From Hesseltinella vesiculosa (taxonomy: Eukaryota > Mucoromycota > Mucoromycetes > Mucorales > Cunninghamellaceae): a stretch of DNA of 64,000 bases. The notes below the pieces were generated by a model that made no database searches, had not been told where the DNA came from, and saw nothing but the letters and a program-made list of their open reading frames with translations. The stretch is taken from contig MCGT01000011.1 of NCBI GenBank assembly GCA_002104935.1, positions 713,387 to 777,386 of the forward strand. The letters run 5' to 3'. Shown here piece by piece: positions 46,597 through 57,799 of the stretch (positions are counted from its first letter, which is position 1; each line of letters opens with the position of its first letter). The position numbers and the translations under genes were made by a program.

Positions 46597-49500
46597 CTAC
46601 GAGCCCATTTCATTATCACTGGGTAAAACAAAGGACGCTAAATACTAGATGAAAAAAAAATGACACGTGAATTCAATGGTTGGCAAGGGAAATAAAACAC
46701 GGAAGGACCGGGCCTTTTTTTTTTTTAGTTTGTTCTTTTTTTCATTTTCCTGTTACCTGCACAATCATCTGGTCGTCACCGATGATCCGCAATCGATCAT
46801 TCAAAAAAGCTTGGCCGCGGCGTTCACTGGCAAGTGAAGGTGTGTCATCCAGCTCACTCTGCTGTGACGGTAAAGTTGCTGGGGTTGAAGGATGAGGCAG
46901 CTGCAGTTGGAGAGGGGAAGTCGAGGAAGCCGACCTGGGAGGTCTTGGTGGCAGTGGCGGTCGGTGGTCCTCCTTGTCGTTGTCTTGCTCAGAATCTTCC
47001 AGGTAGGACGACTCGTAAGGGTCGTGGTCGGGCCAAGAGCGGTCCTGGTCACTGTCATCATCACGGTCCAGGTCATAGAGTGCCGAGAAGAACTGGCTGT
47101 CGATGGAGGAGGCCGTCAAGTAGGTGGAGAACTCGCTGATCGTTTCACTGGGCCGGCGTAGATCGGGCTCGTCCAGGTGGTCATGCGGGGTGGGGGAAGG
47201 GGTGGCCGACCGTGTTGGTGGTTTCCAGTCCCATTGCATGATAGACGGCGGCTGTTGCTGAGAGGGCTGGTGGTCGACCATGCTGACGGCATTGGACGGC
47301 TGACGTTGCAAATTATCAATGGTGATTGTGATCTGGTTGTCATCTGAGGACATGGTGGCTTCGTCCTCGAGGTCGGAGACAGTGTGGGCCGATTTCTTGG
47401 TTGTATTGGAAGTGGTAGGAGATGGGGAGAGCCCGGCCGGTAGTGATTGCGTGGTGGCCAGAGGATGGACGACATCTTTGTCTGGCGTTGTGGTTTTCAG
47501 CAGGTTGGCCGGGGTAGACAAGGTGGAGGATGGGGCGGTTGGTAAAGGTACAGAATTAGCGGTCGAGGTGGACAGGGAAGGTTGGGGCTGGTGGAGGTGA
47601 TGCTGAGTCGTGGCGGCAGGCTCGGGTGCTGAAGAAGGCGAAAGGGCCGACGACTCGATGGATTGATCAAAATAGTCATCAAATTGTTCCAGGCGTTTTA
47701 GATAGTTGATGATACGGCGCATGCTGAACAGGCGGTAGCTGGACTTGTCCAGCTGTGGTCTGTCGCCTGTTCCGGCATTTGACGTTTCATCAACCATGGA
47801 GGAGCTGACAGAGAGATAAGATGCATAGCCACTTTGATCTTCGGGTGCTGGCTCGTCTTCGGTCAAGAACAGATGGTAGTATATATACGCACACAATGAC
47901 ATCTTCATGAACACCGTGTGCAAGTAGGCCAGGTATGCCTCGTCTGTCTACACACATCAAGAAGAATGAGAGTGAGCTGGCGACTGTTTTTTCTTTCTAT
48001 TTTTGACCAACCTTGTAAAGGGAAGCCTTTGATAAAAAGTCGTAGATCCAATGGCCATCCAGGTAAAGAGGGCTTGTGGTCAAGTTGGCTTCGTCCTGAG
48101 TCATGTCCAGACAGCTGATCTCGAGGCGGTAAACACTGGAATCCACTAGATCCTTATTGACACCTACTAGCTTGACGGCAGCCAAAGTGTCGTCTGTCAG
48201 GCTGTCGCCTCCGTACCATGGGATGATTTGATGCTCGTTTTTGGATAGCCCAACCACAAAGACCGACAATGCCTGCACCATGTGTTGGGTTTGGCTATAT
48301 TTGTCGTTTGATCATCATAAACGAAAAAAAGCATCAGTCTCGGCAATGCGCCAACAAGAGAACGTTACCCTCGATCCTCCTTGGTGCCCATGATCACGAC
48401 CGGTCGGCCAGTGACGAGCGAATAGATGACATGGTGGATATATTTTCGATGTTTGGCAATGACTGAGAGGAGATGCAGGTGACTAGATTTGTCCCAAAGC
48501 TGAGTGGAGAGGGACTGAGGAGAGTAGAAGGACTGGGTAGGTGATTGGTTGGTAGGTGAAGGTTGGGACACGGTGAGAGTTAGATCGGGGTTGATCCTGC
48601 TAGGATTTGACTCGATCAGCGGCGGCTCTTGTCCAACGGAGGCAATGGAGGATCGTCGACTACGGAAAATAAAATAAAAAAAAAAAGGGGGGGAATGGTT
48701 AAAAAAAAAAATAAAATAAAGACGGAGCCGGTGAGAGATGGAAAGAGGTGGTTTTTACGTGGAATGAGCATGTTGCATGTTGATGGTGACGACGCGACCA
48801 AAGGTCAATGCATGCGAGAGGGGATCGGCATTGCGGCTAGTTTCCTGCTCGACTTGGAGGGTAATACTGCTTCGGCCTAGGTCGATGGTGAGATCCGCGA
48901 TGCATTTGATGGCTTCCGAATACATGTCATGGTTAGATTCGTGATTGAACAGGAGATGGCTGGAGGACGCAGGGGGTACATCAGGTATAATCCCTTGTGG
49001 TTCAATGATAGAGGCAAGAGGAATGAGAGAGGTATCGGGGAGAGAGCGTCGGTGACTGGGTCGACCAGTATCCTGATGATGGCGTGGTGGAGATGGGTCT
49101 TGTGGGCATGTTGCTGGCGGCGTTCTTGTTAGCAGCGGTGGTTCAGGTTGTGAGGTGGGCTCATGACACAGTTGTGACAATGACCGCAGCTTGCGTTCAA
49201 AGTGAGGCACTGGGTACAGGCTATCGACCAGGTTGGGCTAGAGCAAAAAAAAAAAAAAAAAAGAAAGTGAAACCAAATCATTCCACCAAGGCGGCGGAGG
49301 ACCAAATTACCTTGTAATCAGCGGCAGGCTCGACAATGTCGGTGCATTCGGTAGCAAATGCTGGCACAGAGGCAAGGTGGGATGAGGTGGAGACGGTGGA
49401 AGAAGGATCATCAGGTGATGGATCGGCTGGTTGGATATATTGAGAAGCGTAGGTTTCCATGGTATCAATCATGAGCTTGGTGATCGTTTCGGCTTGGCTG

Positions 49501-50569
49501 ATGGCTTGCAGTGAGAGTCTTGGTCGGTGTTGCGCACTGTCATCGTTCTGGCCGCCATCGTCATGGTTCATCATGGTTTGCTCGGTGAAGTCTAGATCCA
49601 ACAGTCGATGCTTGAGGTCCAAAATAAAGTTTGCATAATTTCCTTTTTTCATCAGCCGTGACACCTTGCATGAAATAAGTGAGTGAAGCTGTTGATTATT
49701 TTCCTGTTTGTTTTACTTCATTGAAGCGGTCCATGAACAATTCAAAACGGGTCATGATCTTTTCAGGATCTCGCGTTACATAGGAGAGGGCCACCGGATG
49801 GACATAGCCCCGAGCATTGATATCAAAGAGGGTCAAATGGTGTGTCTAACCGAATCCGGCGAAGACCCCGTCAGGCATCACTGGATCATAAAAAAAAAAC
49901 ACCCTACTTACAAAAGCAAAAAACTTCAGATCCGAGTCTTCAAAATACACCTGTGTATCATCTGGAATCGAAAACGCTCCTTTGGCAGTTTCTTGTTGCG
50001 ACAACAGTTCCGAGGGAGTCTGTAGATCATCCGACTTGTTCAGCGCACTGACGCTTAGGTAAAAATATGAAAAAAGGGTGAGATCAAAAAGGGATAAAAA
50101 AAAACCCCCCACAAGGAGCTTTTTTTACTCTTGAAAGTCGACGCCGCGATCGGTCGACACCACCCTTAGGGCAAATGCATTGAAGTCGAATCGTTCAAGG
50201 CCAAGGGTTTCGAGTTTTTCTTGACCAAGATCATCGCCATGCATTTTGAGATCGACATAGCACGATTCACTGACAACCGCCAAAGGCAATGGCCCTTCGA
50301 GTTCCGAGAATTCGCTGATCAGGACAAAATCACGGTAGCCCTGTTGTGACCCCGGAAACACTTCATCGCTCCACCAACATTTGCCGTAAAACGTGTCTGC
50401 TTTGACAGGTAATCTATCCAACGGTAGAATCCCATTCGTAAAAGGATGAGAACCAAAGGTGAGGGTTTTTTTTTTATTACACAACGACAGCAGGCATCAT
50501 CAAGGTACACAGCTGCATGAGTACTTACGAAAAGGTTGATTGTACAGATAGATCCTTTTCGCCAGGCAT
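46597..50569 (-). CDS. SMCR8-like longin-DENN protein
   Basis: Ten exons (50569-50529, 50413-50129, 50053-49912, 49845-49717, 49664-49311, 49237-48759, 48659-48369, 48294-48012, 47947-46757, 46644-46597) join to 1080 residues (human SMCR8 937). The longin part has RDFVLISEFSELEGPLPL, FNAFALRVVSTDRG, GAFSIPDD, then HHLTLFDINARGYVHPVALSYVTRDPEKI, all in the order of SMCR8. The DENN part includes YIHHVIYSLVTGRPVVIMG and a helical C-terminus, with a Ser/Pro-rich insert in the last large exon. In animals SMCR8 joins C9orf72 and WDR41 as a GTPase-regulating complex at lysosomes. A folliculin-interacting protein is the alternative. The first and last small exons are less certain. Confidence 0.82.
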
Positions 50570-52181
50570 CCGATGATGGCAATAGAACAAAAATATACAA
50601 AATAGAAAGGGGGGCAAATGTTTATGCTGAACAAGAAAAAAAAAAAAAAAAAAAAACGTAAAAATGCGAAAGAGAGCGAGGCGGCGGAAATGAGGCGCCT
50701 TTTTTTTTCTCTTTTTGTTTTATTGTCCGCTTAACACGTCTTCCTGCTCAACCTCGTCGCCTGTATTCATCCTGAACGGCAAGGACTCTACGTACCTCAT
50801 GTCAATGGAAAATAAGAATATCCAGTTCATGATAACTGTAAAATTTCAGGAGCCATAGCGGCCCTTTGTCAGGGCCAAAAGAAAATGCAAAAAGGCATGA
50901 GGCATTTCTTGTTATCCATATCCAACCCTGCTATGGCACTCTCCAAAACGGTGCTCTATGTCGTGGGTGCTATGAATCCATGCCCTATGCTAAATTAGGA
51001 AAGACATCACAGTGGTCAGGAAATGGGTCAGTTTATGGGAATGACCGTATGCAAAGGCCCTCTCTGTAGCTCAAAAAAAAAAGTGGTTGGCAGGTGTGGT
51101 CCATTCATCCATGTCTTTGTAAACTCCGCTCTCCGCTACACTGTCGACACCTGTTTTTGCATGATGGCTGTGCATCATGAAATTGATACGATTTAGACGA
51201 AAACTCTCTGGGGCCTTGCGGTGAAGAATGGGGGTCATTGCCAACAATACCAATGGGAGTATGCGGGACAGAAATCAAACCTTTGTCGATGGGCTTTCAC
51301 TGCCATGCAACTTTTACTTGAAGAGTCATAACGACGGTTCAACAAGGGCAGAGATTCTCCTAAACTTGACCATGGTGACTTTGACCCATTCACAGCGACA
51401 GAGAGACCAATATGTCGTTTGCAATAGGATTACGGAGATCAGCTGGCACCTGGTTCATTGGTCACGGGCGAATAGTTGCAGCAGTGGATCTAACTCGTCT
51501 TTCGTTTTTCTTCCGCCATGTATGCAGCATAAAGGAAAAGATGCTAGCTTGCATCGTCTGGTTCTCCGCATTTTTTTTTTTTTTTTTGCAAAACACATGA
51601 CTGAACGGAGGCTGGATTCTGACACAGGGAAAGTTGTGCAGGTCTGCTTTGTGCTCCGCCTACCCGCCAAAAGTAAAAAAACCTGTCCATCGCAAGCATT
51701 GGGCGGGTAAAGACAATCGCTAATAAACATTCTAGTGCCTAGAGCAAGCTGGCGTGTGCCATTACCACGGCTGATGGACCTCGTTGAAGGTGAAATGTCA
51801 TCCATCGAAGAAGGCTACGGGGCCGGCTGGGTTTTTAATTTTCATTGTTTCACGCGCAGGCATGAGCACGAATAAAAAAAAAAAGCCTCCTTTTTTTTTT
51901 TTTTTTTTTTTGAAATTGCTAGGCGTCTCGCAACTTCATCCAAAGACTGTCACTATGCAACAGGCTTAGAAATAGAAAGGGGTGACGTTGTGTTTGAAAG
52001 CCGGGAGACAGTAGCTTTGGGTCTGTGTCAGATCGAGACCAGCTCTCGTTTCTTTGGTTCCACGCTTTTGATGCTACAACACTATTTTTTTCGATGATTT
52101 ATTTCGTTTTCCACGAAGAAAAGGAAATATGGGAGGAGAGAGGGGGGGGGATGATGCAAAAGAAATCGGTGGAGGGCATGT
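50570..52181. other. 1.6 kb interval without a supported gene
   Basis: Contains the SMCR8-like promoter side, A/T tracts (50637-50656, about 51890-51911) and several ORFs of 60-160 codons with no family signature and no coherent splice partners. The plus ORF 51228-51710 is the longest but is broken up by Phe/Lys runs. Possibly decayed repeat sequence. Confidence 0.4.
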
Positions 52182-52962
52182 TTAATCCTTCTTGGAACCG
52201 AGGACGTCGTTGGCAATGTTTTGCACCTTGTCCTTCAAATCGCTGGCTTCCTTGTCGATATCAGTTTGCAGCTTGAGCAATTGAGGACGCAAGACTCTGT
52301 GGTACAAAGTTTGAGCTCCCTAGTGATATGAGAAGATAAAAAAAGTCAGATTACCCAGGCCATCAAAAAAAAGTTTCAAAAAAAAAAAAATTCAAATGCA
52401 AATAAATAAACAACTTACGCGGAAGCGAGGCAAGGTCAACCAGAGGATGAGCAGGGTCTTGAACAAGTAGTAGAAGGGGAACCAGTACAGCAACATGTCC
52501 GAGAAGTATTCAATCAGTTGCACAAAGCCAACCACTGTCCAATAGGTCAACCACTGGGTGTCATCATCCTTGCTAGGGCTTTCAATAGCCTTGAAAGAAG
52601 CATAAGCTACGATAAAAAAAAAAAGTGAGCCAAAACTACGTTTTTGCCTCTGCTAACGAGTGCCAAGCCAATCGTGCCACCGTCCAAGCCAAGCTCATAC
52701 ACGCGCGCGTATTTTGTTCTCCTTGCAACTTACCAGGATACAACCAAGAGAGAGCATTGGTGATGAGTTGACCAGCAAGGTTGAAGAAGATCATGATGAA
52801 CAAGATACCAGCGGCGCCAAGAGCAAAGTAGCTTTTGCGCACACCTGTCAAGGCTTCGACTTGATTAGCATACTTGTACTGAGACAGTTCCTTGTCGGTC
52901 TTGTCCAAATAGTATTTGACCTGTGTTTGGATGTTTTCGGCACTGTAGGGTGAACTAGCCAT
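52182..52962 (-). CDS. yop1: Yop1/REEP ER-shaping protein (TB2/DP1/HVA22 family)
   Basis: Three exons (52962-52734, 52606-52419, 52319-52182) join to 184 residues (yeast Yop1 180). The core TB2/DP1/HVA22 region has two hydrophobic hairpins: [20 protein letters not shown] and [26 protein letters not shown], then [25 protein letters not shown]-terminal amphipathic helix ([12 protein letters not shown]) follows. Yop1 forms oligomers that curve ER tubules together with reticulons and Sey1. The match is very clear. Confidence 0.96.
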
Positions 52963-53219
52963 GATGGAGTGAGAAAAAAGAAAAGAAAAGAAGGAGTGTG
53001 GTTCTTTTTTCCTCCCTCTTTTTTCTTTGCTTCCCGCAAAAAGCTGCTATTTTTAAAATTCAACCCCCGAGTGACACAATGAACACATGAAAATGAAAAG
53101 AATGACAAGACCTCACCCTGTGGCTCGTGCGAAACACCGATGGACGATTTTCTGTCTTTCCACGTTGTCAGTGTCCATGCCATTGGCTTGCGCTCGCTTA
53201 ATAAAACCACTGGTTTATT

Positions 53220-54077
53220 CTAGTAGATTTCGTCAAATGGTCTGGTGTCGGCAAAGCAGCTTTCGAACACACTGTTGACTGCTTGCTCGGCCTCTTCCTT
53301 GGAATGACAGTGAGGGTTTTGTTGCACCGACAGAATGGCCCGGCGCTTGACACACGCTTGATGTTGTTTGGTAAAGGTATAGAAGCCTCGTCGGATTTCG
53401 TTGGTCCACCGGCAATCCCCACTAAGACTGGCCGCCCGGATCTGAGAGAAAATAAAAAGGAGGTGAACGGTCCGATGTCGGTCGCAAGCCGCAGCCTTCG
53501 ACTTGTTTACCTCGCTACAAGCATGGTGGTTCAAATCGGTCCAGTTCACCTTGAATTTGTGGTTATCGTACATGTGGACCATCTCGTGGACCATGGTTTC
53601 TTCCTGTCGGCCTTTGGAGGCTAGGCGGTTGTGGCATAGGATGATACCTTCGTCTGGTGAAAACCCACCCGCGCGAGTCTCGTCACAGGGCACACATTTG
53701 AAGCTTTCCTCGTCTACGGACTTGCCAATCTTGTGCAGCTCATCCATCATGAATCGTACAGGAGGATCTTTTTTTTTTTTTTGAAAAAAAAAAAAAAAAA
53801 AAAAAAATACGTCAGGATCAACAAAAAAAAAAAAACAATCCCCCCCCCACGAGGAGCGAGGCAAGGACGACTTACTGTTCTTGATCAATGTCTTCTTCCA
53901 AACTTCGCACTGCCGGCATTGGTGATCTTCCATTTGAACGTCGATCTGGTCCCGGAATTCTTTTCGTTCTTGCTCGGTCATGCCCAGGCCGGTGAGGTAT
54001 TTCAACGACTTGGTCCATCGCTCAAATCGTTTCATTTCTTGCGGTGATGCGTCATTGGTTTCTACAGGATCGGCCAT
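53220..54077 (-). CDS. atp23: Mitochondrial inner membrane metalloprotease Atp23
   Basis: Three exons (54077-53876, 53767-53511, 53441-53220) join to 226 residues, nearly identical in length to yeast Atp23 (227). The zinc-protease motif HEMVH is present, followed by MYDNHKFKVNWTDLNHHACSE. Conserved Cys pairs occur (CRQCEVW, CVPCDETRAGG, CHNRLASKG, GDCRW, ACVKRRA), as expected for an intermembrane-space protein oxidised by Mia40. Atp23 matures Atp6 and chaperones F1Fo assembly. Intron 1 ends with a T tract, then an A tract, then AG. It is divergent from the J-domain gene with 257 bp between starts. Confidence 0.95.
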   Translation of the reverse strand: MADPVETNDASPQEMKRFERWTKSLKYLTGLGMTEQERKEFRDQIDVQMEDHQCRQCEVWKKTLIKNSKSSLPRSSWGGDCFFFFVDPDVFFFFFFFFQKKKKDPPVRFMMDELHKIGKSVDEESFKCVPCDETRAGGFSPDEGIILCHNRLASKGRQEETMVHEMVHMYDNHKFKVNWTDLNHHACSEVNKSKAAACDRHRTVHLLFIFSQIRAASLSGDCRWTNEIRRGFYTFTKQHQACVKRRAILSVQQNPHCHSKEEAEQAVNSVFESCFADTRPFDEIY

Positions 54078-54215
54078 GGTATCTATCTAAAATGGTGTTA
54101 CAAAAAAGCCAAAGACGAAAAAAGAAAACAAGCTTGCCTTTCGTTTTTTAAAAACGGCAGCGACCCTGGCTGTGGCCAGCAGCACTGGGAAAAATGATGC
54201 AAAAAAAAAAATAGC

Positions 54216-54264
54216 GCAACCAGTCAGGAAGACGAATGTCACTGTCATTAAACTCACTAAACCA
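54216..54264. repeat. Promoter-proximal shared element, copy 2
   Basis: Lies in the divergent promoter between atp23 and the J-domain gene. Shares an exact 20-mer and a further near-identical 22 nt with 34471-34520, and like it follows an A tract on the plus strand. Confidence 0.8.
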
Positions 54265-54334
54265 ATTGTGCGCTTCCCAAAAAAAAAAAAAAAAAGAGCC
54301 ACTTTGGCTTTCTTGTTTTTTTCGCATCACTTTT

Positions 54335-55063
54335 ATGTTTCGAACATGTGTACGACGGTTTCATGCAGATGCCGTTTTGTATCGGCGGCATCATAAGCAG
54401 AAACACTATGACATTCTACAAGTCCAGCGCCATGCGGACAAGAAAACCATCAAGGCTCAGTACTATCGCCTGTCGAAATTATACCACCCTGACATGAATC
54501 CCCATGACAAGTCAGCGCATGAGAAGTTCCTGGAAGTCAACGATGCCTATGCTGTGCTTGGTAATGAAGCAAGCCGGCGCCAGTACGATGCCGAACTCGA
54601 TCGGTCGTCGCCCATGCAAACATCCTCGCCTCTAGGCAGCGATCGCTCTGCGTTTTACGGCGCTTCTCGACCCAACTACAAAGGCCCCTCGGTAGCCTGG
54701 CGCGCCAAGGCTCGCCAGCCTAAGAACACCGGCTCAGCAAGTGCGCGTGCCCAGGCCGATCAGCAGCACCAAAAAACAGACGACCTACGCTTCAACCAGC
54801 AAGAACACTTTGCCCAGCACTACGAAGCGGAGGAGCGCCGGCGTCGTGAACGCATGCAACGAGCCTCCCAGCGGCGACAAGCCCACCCAGACGCAGACGA
54901 GCCTGAATTCATCCCGTCCAGATTACGCCTCAACATCTGGTCTCGTCTCTGGCGCCTTGGCCTCTTGCTCGCTGGCATCTCCTGGGCCACCAAGAAAGTC
55001 TATGACCACAACGACACCTCCCAGCCAAAGACCACCAATGACCACCTAATAAACTACCGCTAG
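54335..55063 (+). CDS. J-domain protein with C-terminal membrane segment, probably mitochondrial
   Basis: Single exon of 242 residues. The J domain spans about 22-90 (HYDILQVQRHADKKTIKAQY, then the HPD motif in KLYHPDMNPHD, then KFLEVNDAYAVLG). The N-terminus (MFRTCVRRFHADAVLYRR) is basic and amphipathic, like a mitochondrial presequence. After a charged, Ala/Gln-rich linker a hydrophobic helix (LWRLGLLLAGISWATK) lies near the C-terminus. Layout resembles DNAJC30 or small inner-membrane J-proteins. It would stimulate a mitochondrial Hsp70. A longer ORF extends upstream but only through low-complexity sequence, so the ATG at 54335 is preferred. Confidence 0.88.
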   Translation: MFRTCVRRFHADAVLYRRHHKQKHYDILQVQRHADKKTIKAQYYRLSKLYHPDMNPHDKSAHEKFLEVNDAYAVLGNEASRRQYDAELDRSSPMQTSSPLGSDRSAFYGASRPNYKGPSVAWRAKARQPKNTGSASARAQADQQHQKTDDLRFNQQEHFAQHYEAEERRRRERMQRASQRRQAHPDADEPEFIPSRLRLNIWSRLWRLGLLLAGISWATKKVYDHNDTSQPKTTNDHLINYR

Positions 55064-56219
55064 ACCTCTCTCTGTCCTCACTAGCCTTTTGGGCTGTACA
55101 GATTAAATCCATGAAAGACATCATGCGAGCCATTCCAAGTTGGAGGCTGGGCTCGCGTTCCACTTTCTCTTCCATGGACCTCAACTCGCTTGATTTGACC
55201 ATGGATGCTCCAAGCTTCCGGTCTCCAGCTCAGGCTCTAATCTCATTGACATCGACGTAGTCAGCATTGCCTGCTTCATCATGAATCGCCAGCAGCCATG
55301 GCAGATCTGACAGACGCGCAGCTGTGCTTTATTTGAAAAAAAATTGGCTGATGGTCCTTTTTTGGCTGGGGGAATGGAGGTATACCGTACTCGTTCAAAG
55401 TTGGCTGGACAACCTTCACCAATCGCCCTGATTCTTCCAACGTGAACGCCTTTTACAGCCTTGCTCCCATTGAAAAACACCTGCCGATCCTGTCACTCAA
55501 GGGTGTTTTGTGGCATCGTGTTTTTTTTTCGAACAGCCAAGGGGACCACACCCCCTTGCTGATCTGGACAAAACCCTTGTTTTCGTCGAATATCAGGTAC
55601 AAAGCGATTCATGGATGAGATATCTTGCTAGATACAAGCACATGCCTTGTCGTGCGGTGTGACTATGGTAGAAGCGCTGTTGCTCCTGACTGCCCAGCCG
55701 TTTAGCTAGCATTACCCAACTTCGTTGGTAGCCGTAGACACCAACTTATCCAAGGGGACTGTCCTTTAAACCATCCATACTTTCTAATGCTATTTATTTT
55801 TATGGAAATCAAATCCCTCCTACCTCTTCCTGTCCAAGTTACAGCATGGCTGACGGCGTCGGTGGAGAAATAATGTGGCTAGTGATTTCCATTTAGCCCC
55901 AAATCGTCATCGACAAGCTTTTTGTTTACCCGCTCACTTGTCAAAGGCAATGGCCTTGAGTCTGGTAGGCAACTGTTCAAATGATTCGTCCAAGGGTACA
56001 TACGAGTAGAATAGGACAAGAAGGTCGCACGGATCTGGGTTTTGGATTGCACAGAAGAACAGCCATCAAACCTAATCCGCTGCAGCCGAGTTCAGTCGAG
56101 AAAGTCATCAAGAGAGACGACACCGCACGCCGCAGTTTTTAAAAAATGACCCCGCCTATTTTTTTTTTTTTTTTTGCCAGTTTTTATTTTTATTTCTTCA
56201 GTATTTGATATCGTTTGTC
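55064..56219. other. Intergenic, J-domain gene to ASC-1-like gene
   Basis: No supported gene. Around 55590-55640 a block (gtacaaagcgattcatggatgagat) resembles part of the dispersed repeat seen at 6800-7060 and 35190-35420, and cttccggtctccagct at about 55215 resembles another part, so this may hold a fourth, very decayed copy. Confidence 0.35.
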
Positions 56220-57799
56220 ATGGAAAGCTGGGTAGTGGATCAGTTGAGTGTGTTTCTAGGCTTCGACCCAGAAACTCTTCAAAGCCAGATGCTGCCTTAT
56301 TTGATGAGCTTTGAATCGCCTGTGGATCTGCAAGATCATTTGCAAGTACGGATTCATTTTTTTTTTCCATCTAAACTATGCTCACCTACTTTGCCCCTTT
56401 TAGGACATGCTAGGGACATCAGCCGATGCGATTACATTTATTGAAAAATTCATCCAACTACGATTCCCACCTGCTGCTAAAAAGACGAAACCACCTGTGG
56501 TCGAGCGACCTCCTTCGACGATGCATGAACCAACACCAACGCAAGCTCATCGCCCTGCTCAAGATCCCAATGCTTTGTTCCCCACCCTTCCGCCTCAGCC
56601 TGCGCCCACCTCCTCCAACGATTCAAACACGCAATGGCCGACCAATTTTAACGTCAAAACGAAAGAACAAGGGTAAGCGTCAAAAAAATGAAGCTGACCT
56701 GACTGGCTATTTTTCTCAGAAAGAAAAAGGACAAGCGTGTCAAGACAGAACAGCCGCAGGGTAGCCTGGTGTCGGACCGGCTGGAAAAAAAAAAGAAGAA
56801 GCCTACCAATGTGAACATGACGCTGGAAGTCGCGCTCAAGGAACTAGACATCCAGGTCGAGCAAGGCAAAAAACGCAGAGCATGCAGCTGTCAAGGTCAG
56901 TTTCAGACACGCAGCCTCGATTCAGCTGACATGTCTCTTTTTAAACATTATAGCGACGAAACATGCCTTGCTGACGATTGCGCCCAACTGTTTGCACTGT
57001 GGCAAGATCATCTGCGTGGTCGAGGGCGTGGGGCCCTGTGGATTTTGCGGGACACCGGTGCTGTCGGTGGATCAACAGCTGGCTCTGATTGCCGAGGCCA
57101 AAAAGAAGCGTGCGGAGGAAAAACAGAAGCAGCATCAGCAGATGTCGACTCGCAAAGTCAAGGCGGCCACGCCGTCGCTGGGCTATGCCTCCAAGGTCAG
57201 TGGCAATGCTTTGATGCAAACCTATGACGAATCTCTGGAGCTAGAAAACCGCCTGCGCGCCGAGCAACACAAGGAAAAGCTTTTGGATTTCCAACGGTCC
57301 AGTGCCCAACGAACAAAAGTGATCGGTAAAGAGAGAGGATGAGGCTCGATGAAAAAGAAACCCTCATCCATCTCTTCCTTACGTAGATCAAGCAAGTGAC
57401 TTTATGCTGCCGACGGATCAGCTCAGTCCTTGGCTGTCCGCCCAAGAAAAGGCATTACTGCTGAAGAAGCAGCAAGCCAACATGAGCCGTTTGGAACAGC
57501 CTCGCGCCAACCAGCGACGGGTGCTGACCATTGACCTTGGTTCGAAGCAGGCTCGCATGGAGTCCGTGACTCTGAAGGAGGAAGATGAACCAACGCCTGT
57601 GACCACCGTGCCACCTCCCCAAGGCCATTCCTCGGGGACTTATGCACGCAACCCATTACTCAAAGGCATGCACCCGGTCTTTGTCAACAATAACACGAAA
57701 AAGGACGCCAAACAAAAAAACAAACTGGCGGCCTCCTCACCTGCCGATCTTTCCCTTCAGAGCAGAAATCGACTTCAAGATACCCTTGTTGTAGCTTAA
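56220..57799 (+). CDS. Activating signal cointegrator 1 / Rqt4-like zinc-finger protein (TRIP4 family)
   Basis: Five exons (56220-56345, 56404-56672, 56720-56895, 56954-57325, 57387-57799) join to 451 residues. The N-terminus (WVVDQLSVFLGFDPETL) looks like a CUE-type ubiquitin-binding helix bundle. A Lys-rich linker leads to a C2HC5 zinc finger at about 185-230: CSCQATKHALL, NCLHCGKIICVVEGVGPCGFCG. The rest is helical and charged. In yeast and humans this family (Rqt4, TRIP4) works with the Slh1/ASCC3 helicase to split collided ribosomes. The C-terminal ASCH domain of animal TRIP4 is not seen, as in fungal Rqt4. Confidence 0.9.

Noticed and set aside
51228..51710. 160-codon plus-strand ORF in the gap upstream of yop1
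   Set aside because: No recognisable domain, includes Phe and Lys homopolymer artefacts, and no supporting splice or leader pattern.
53732..54047. Plus-strand ORF of about 104 codons across atp23
   Set aside because: Antisense to atp23 exons and driven by A and T tracts of the intron.
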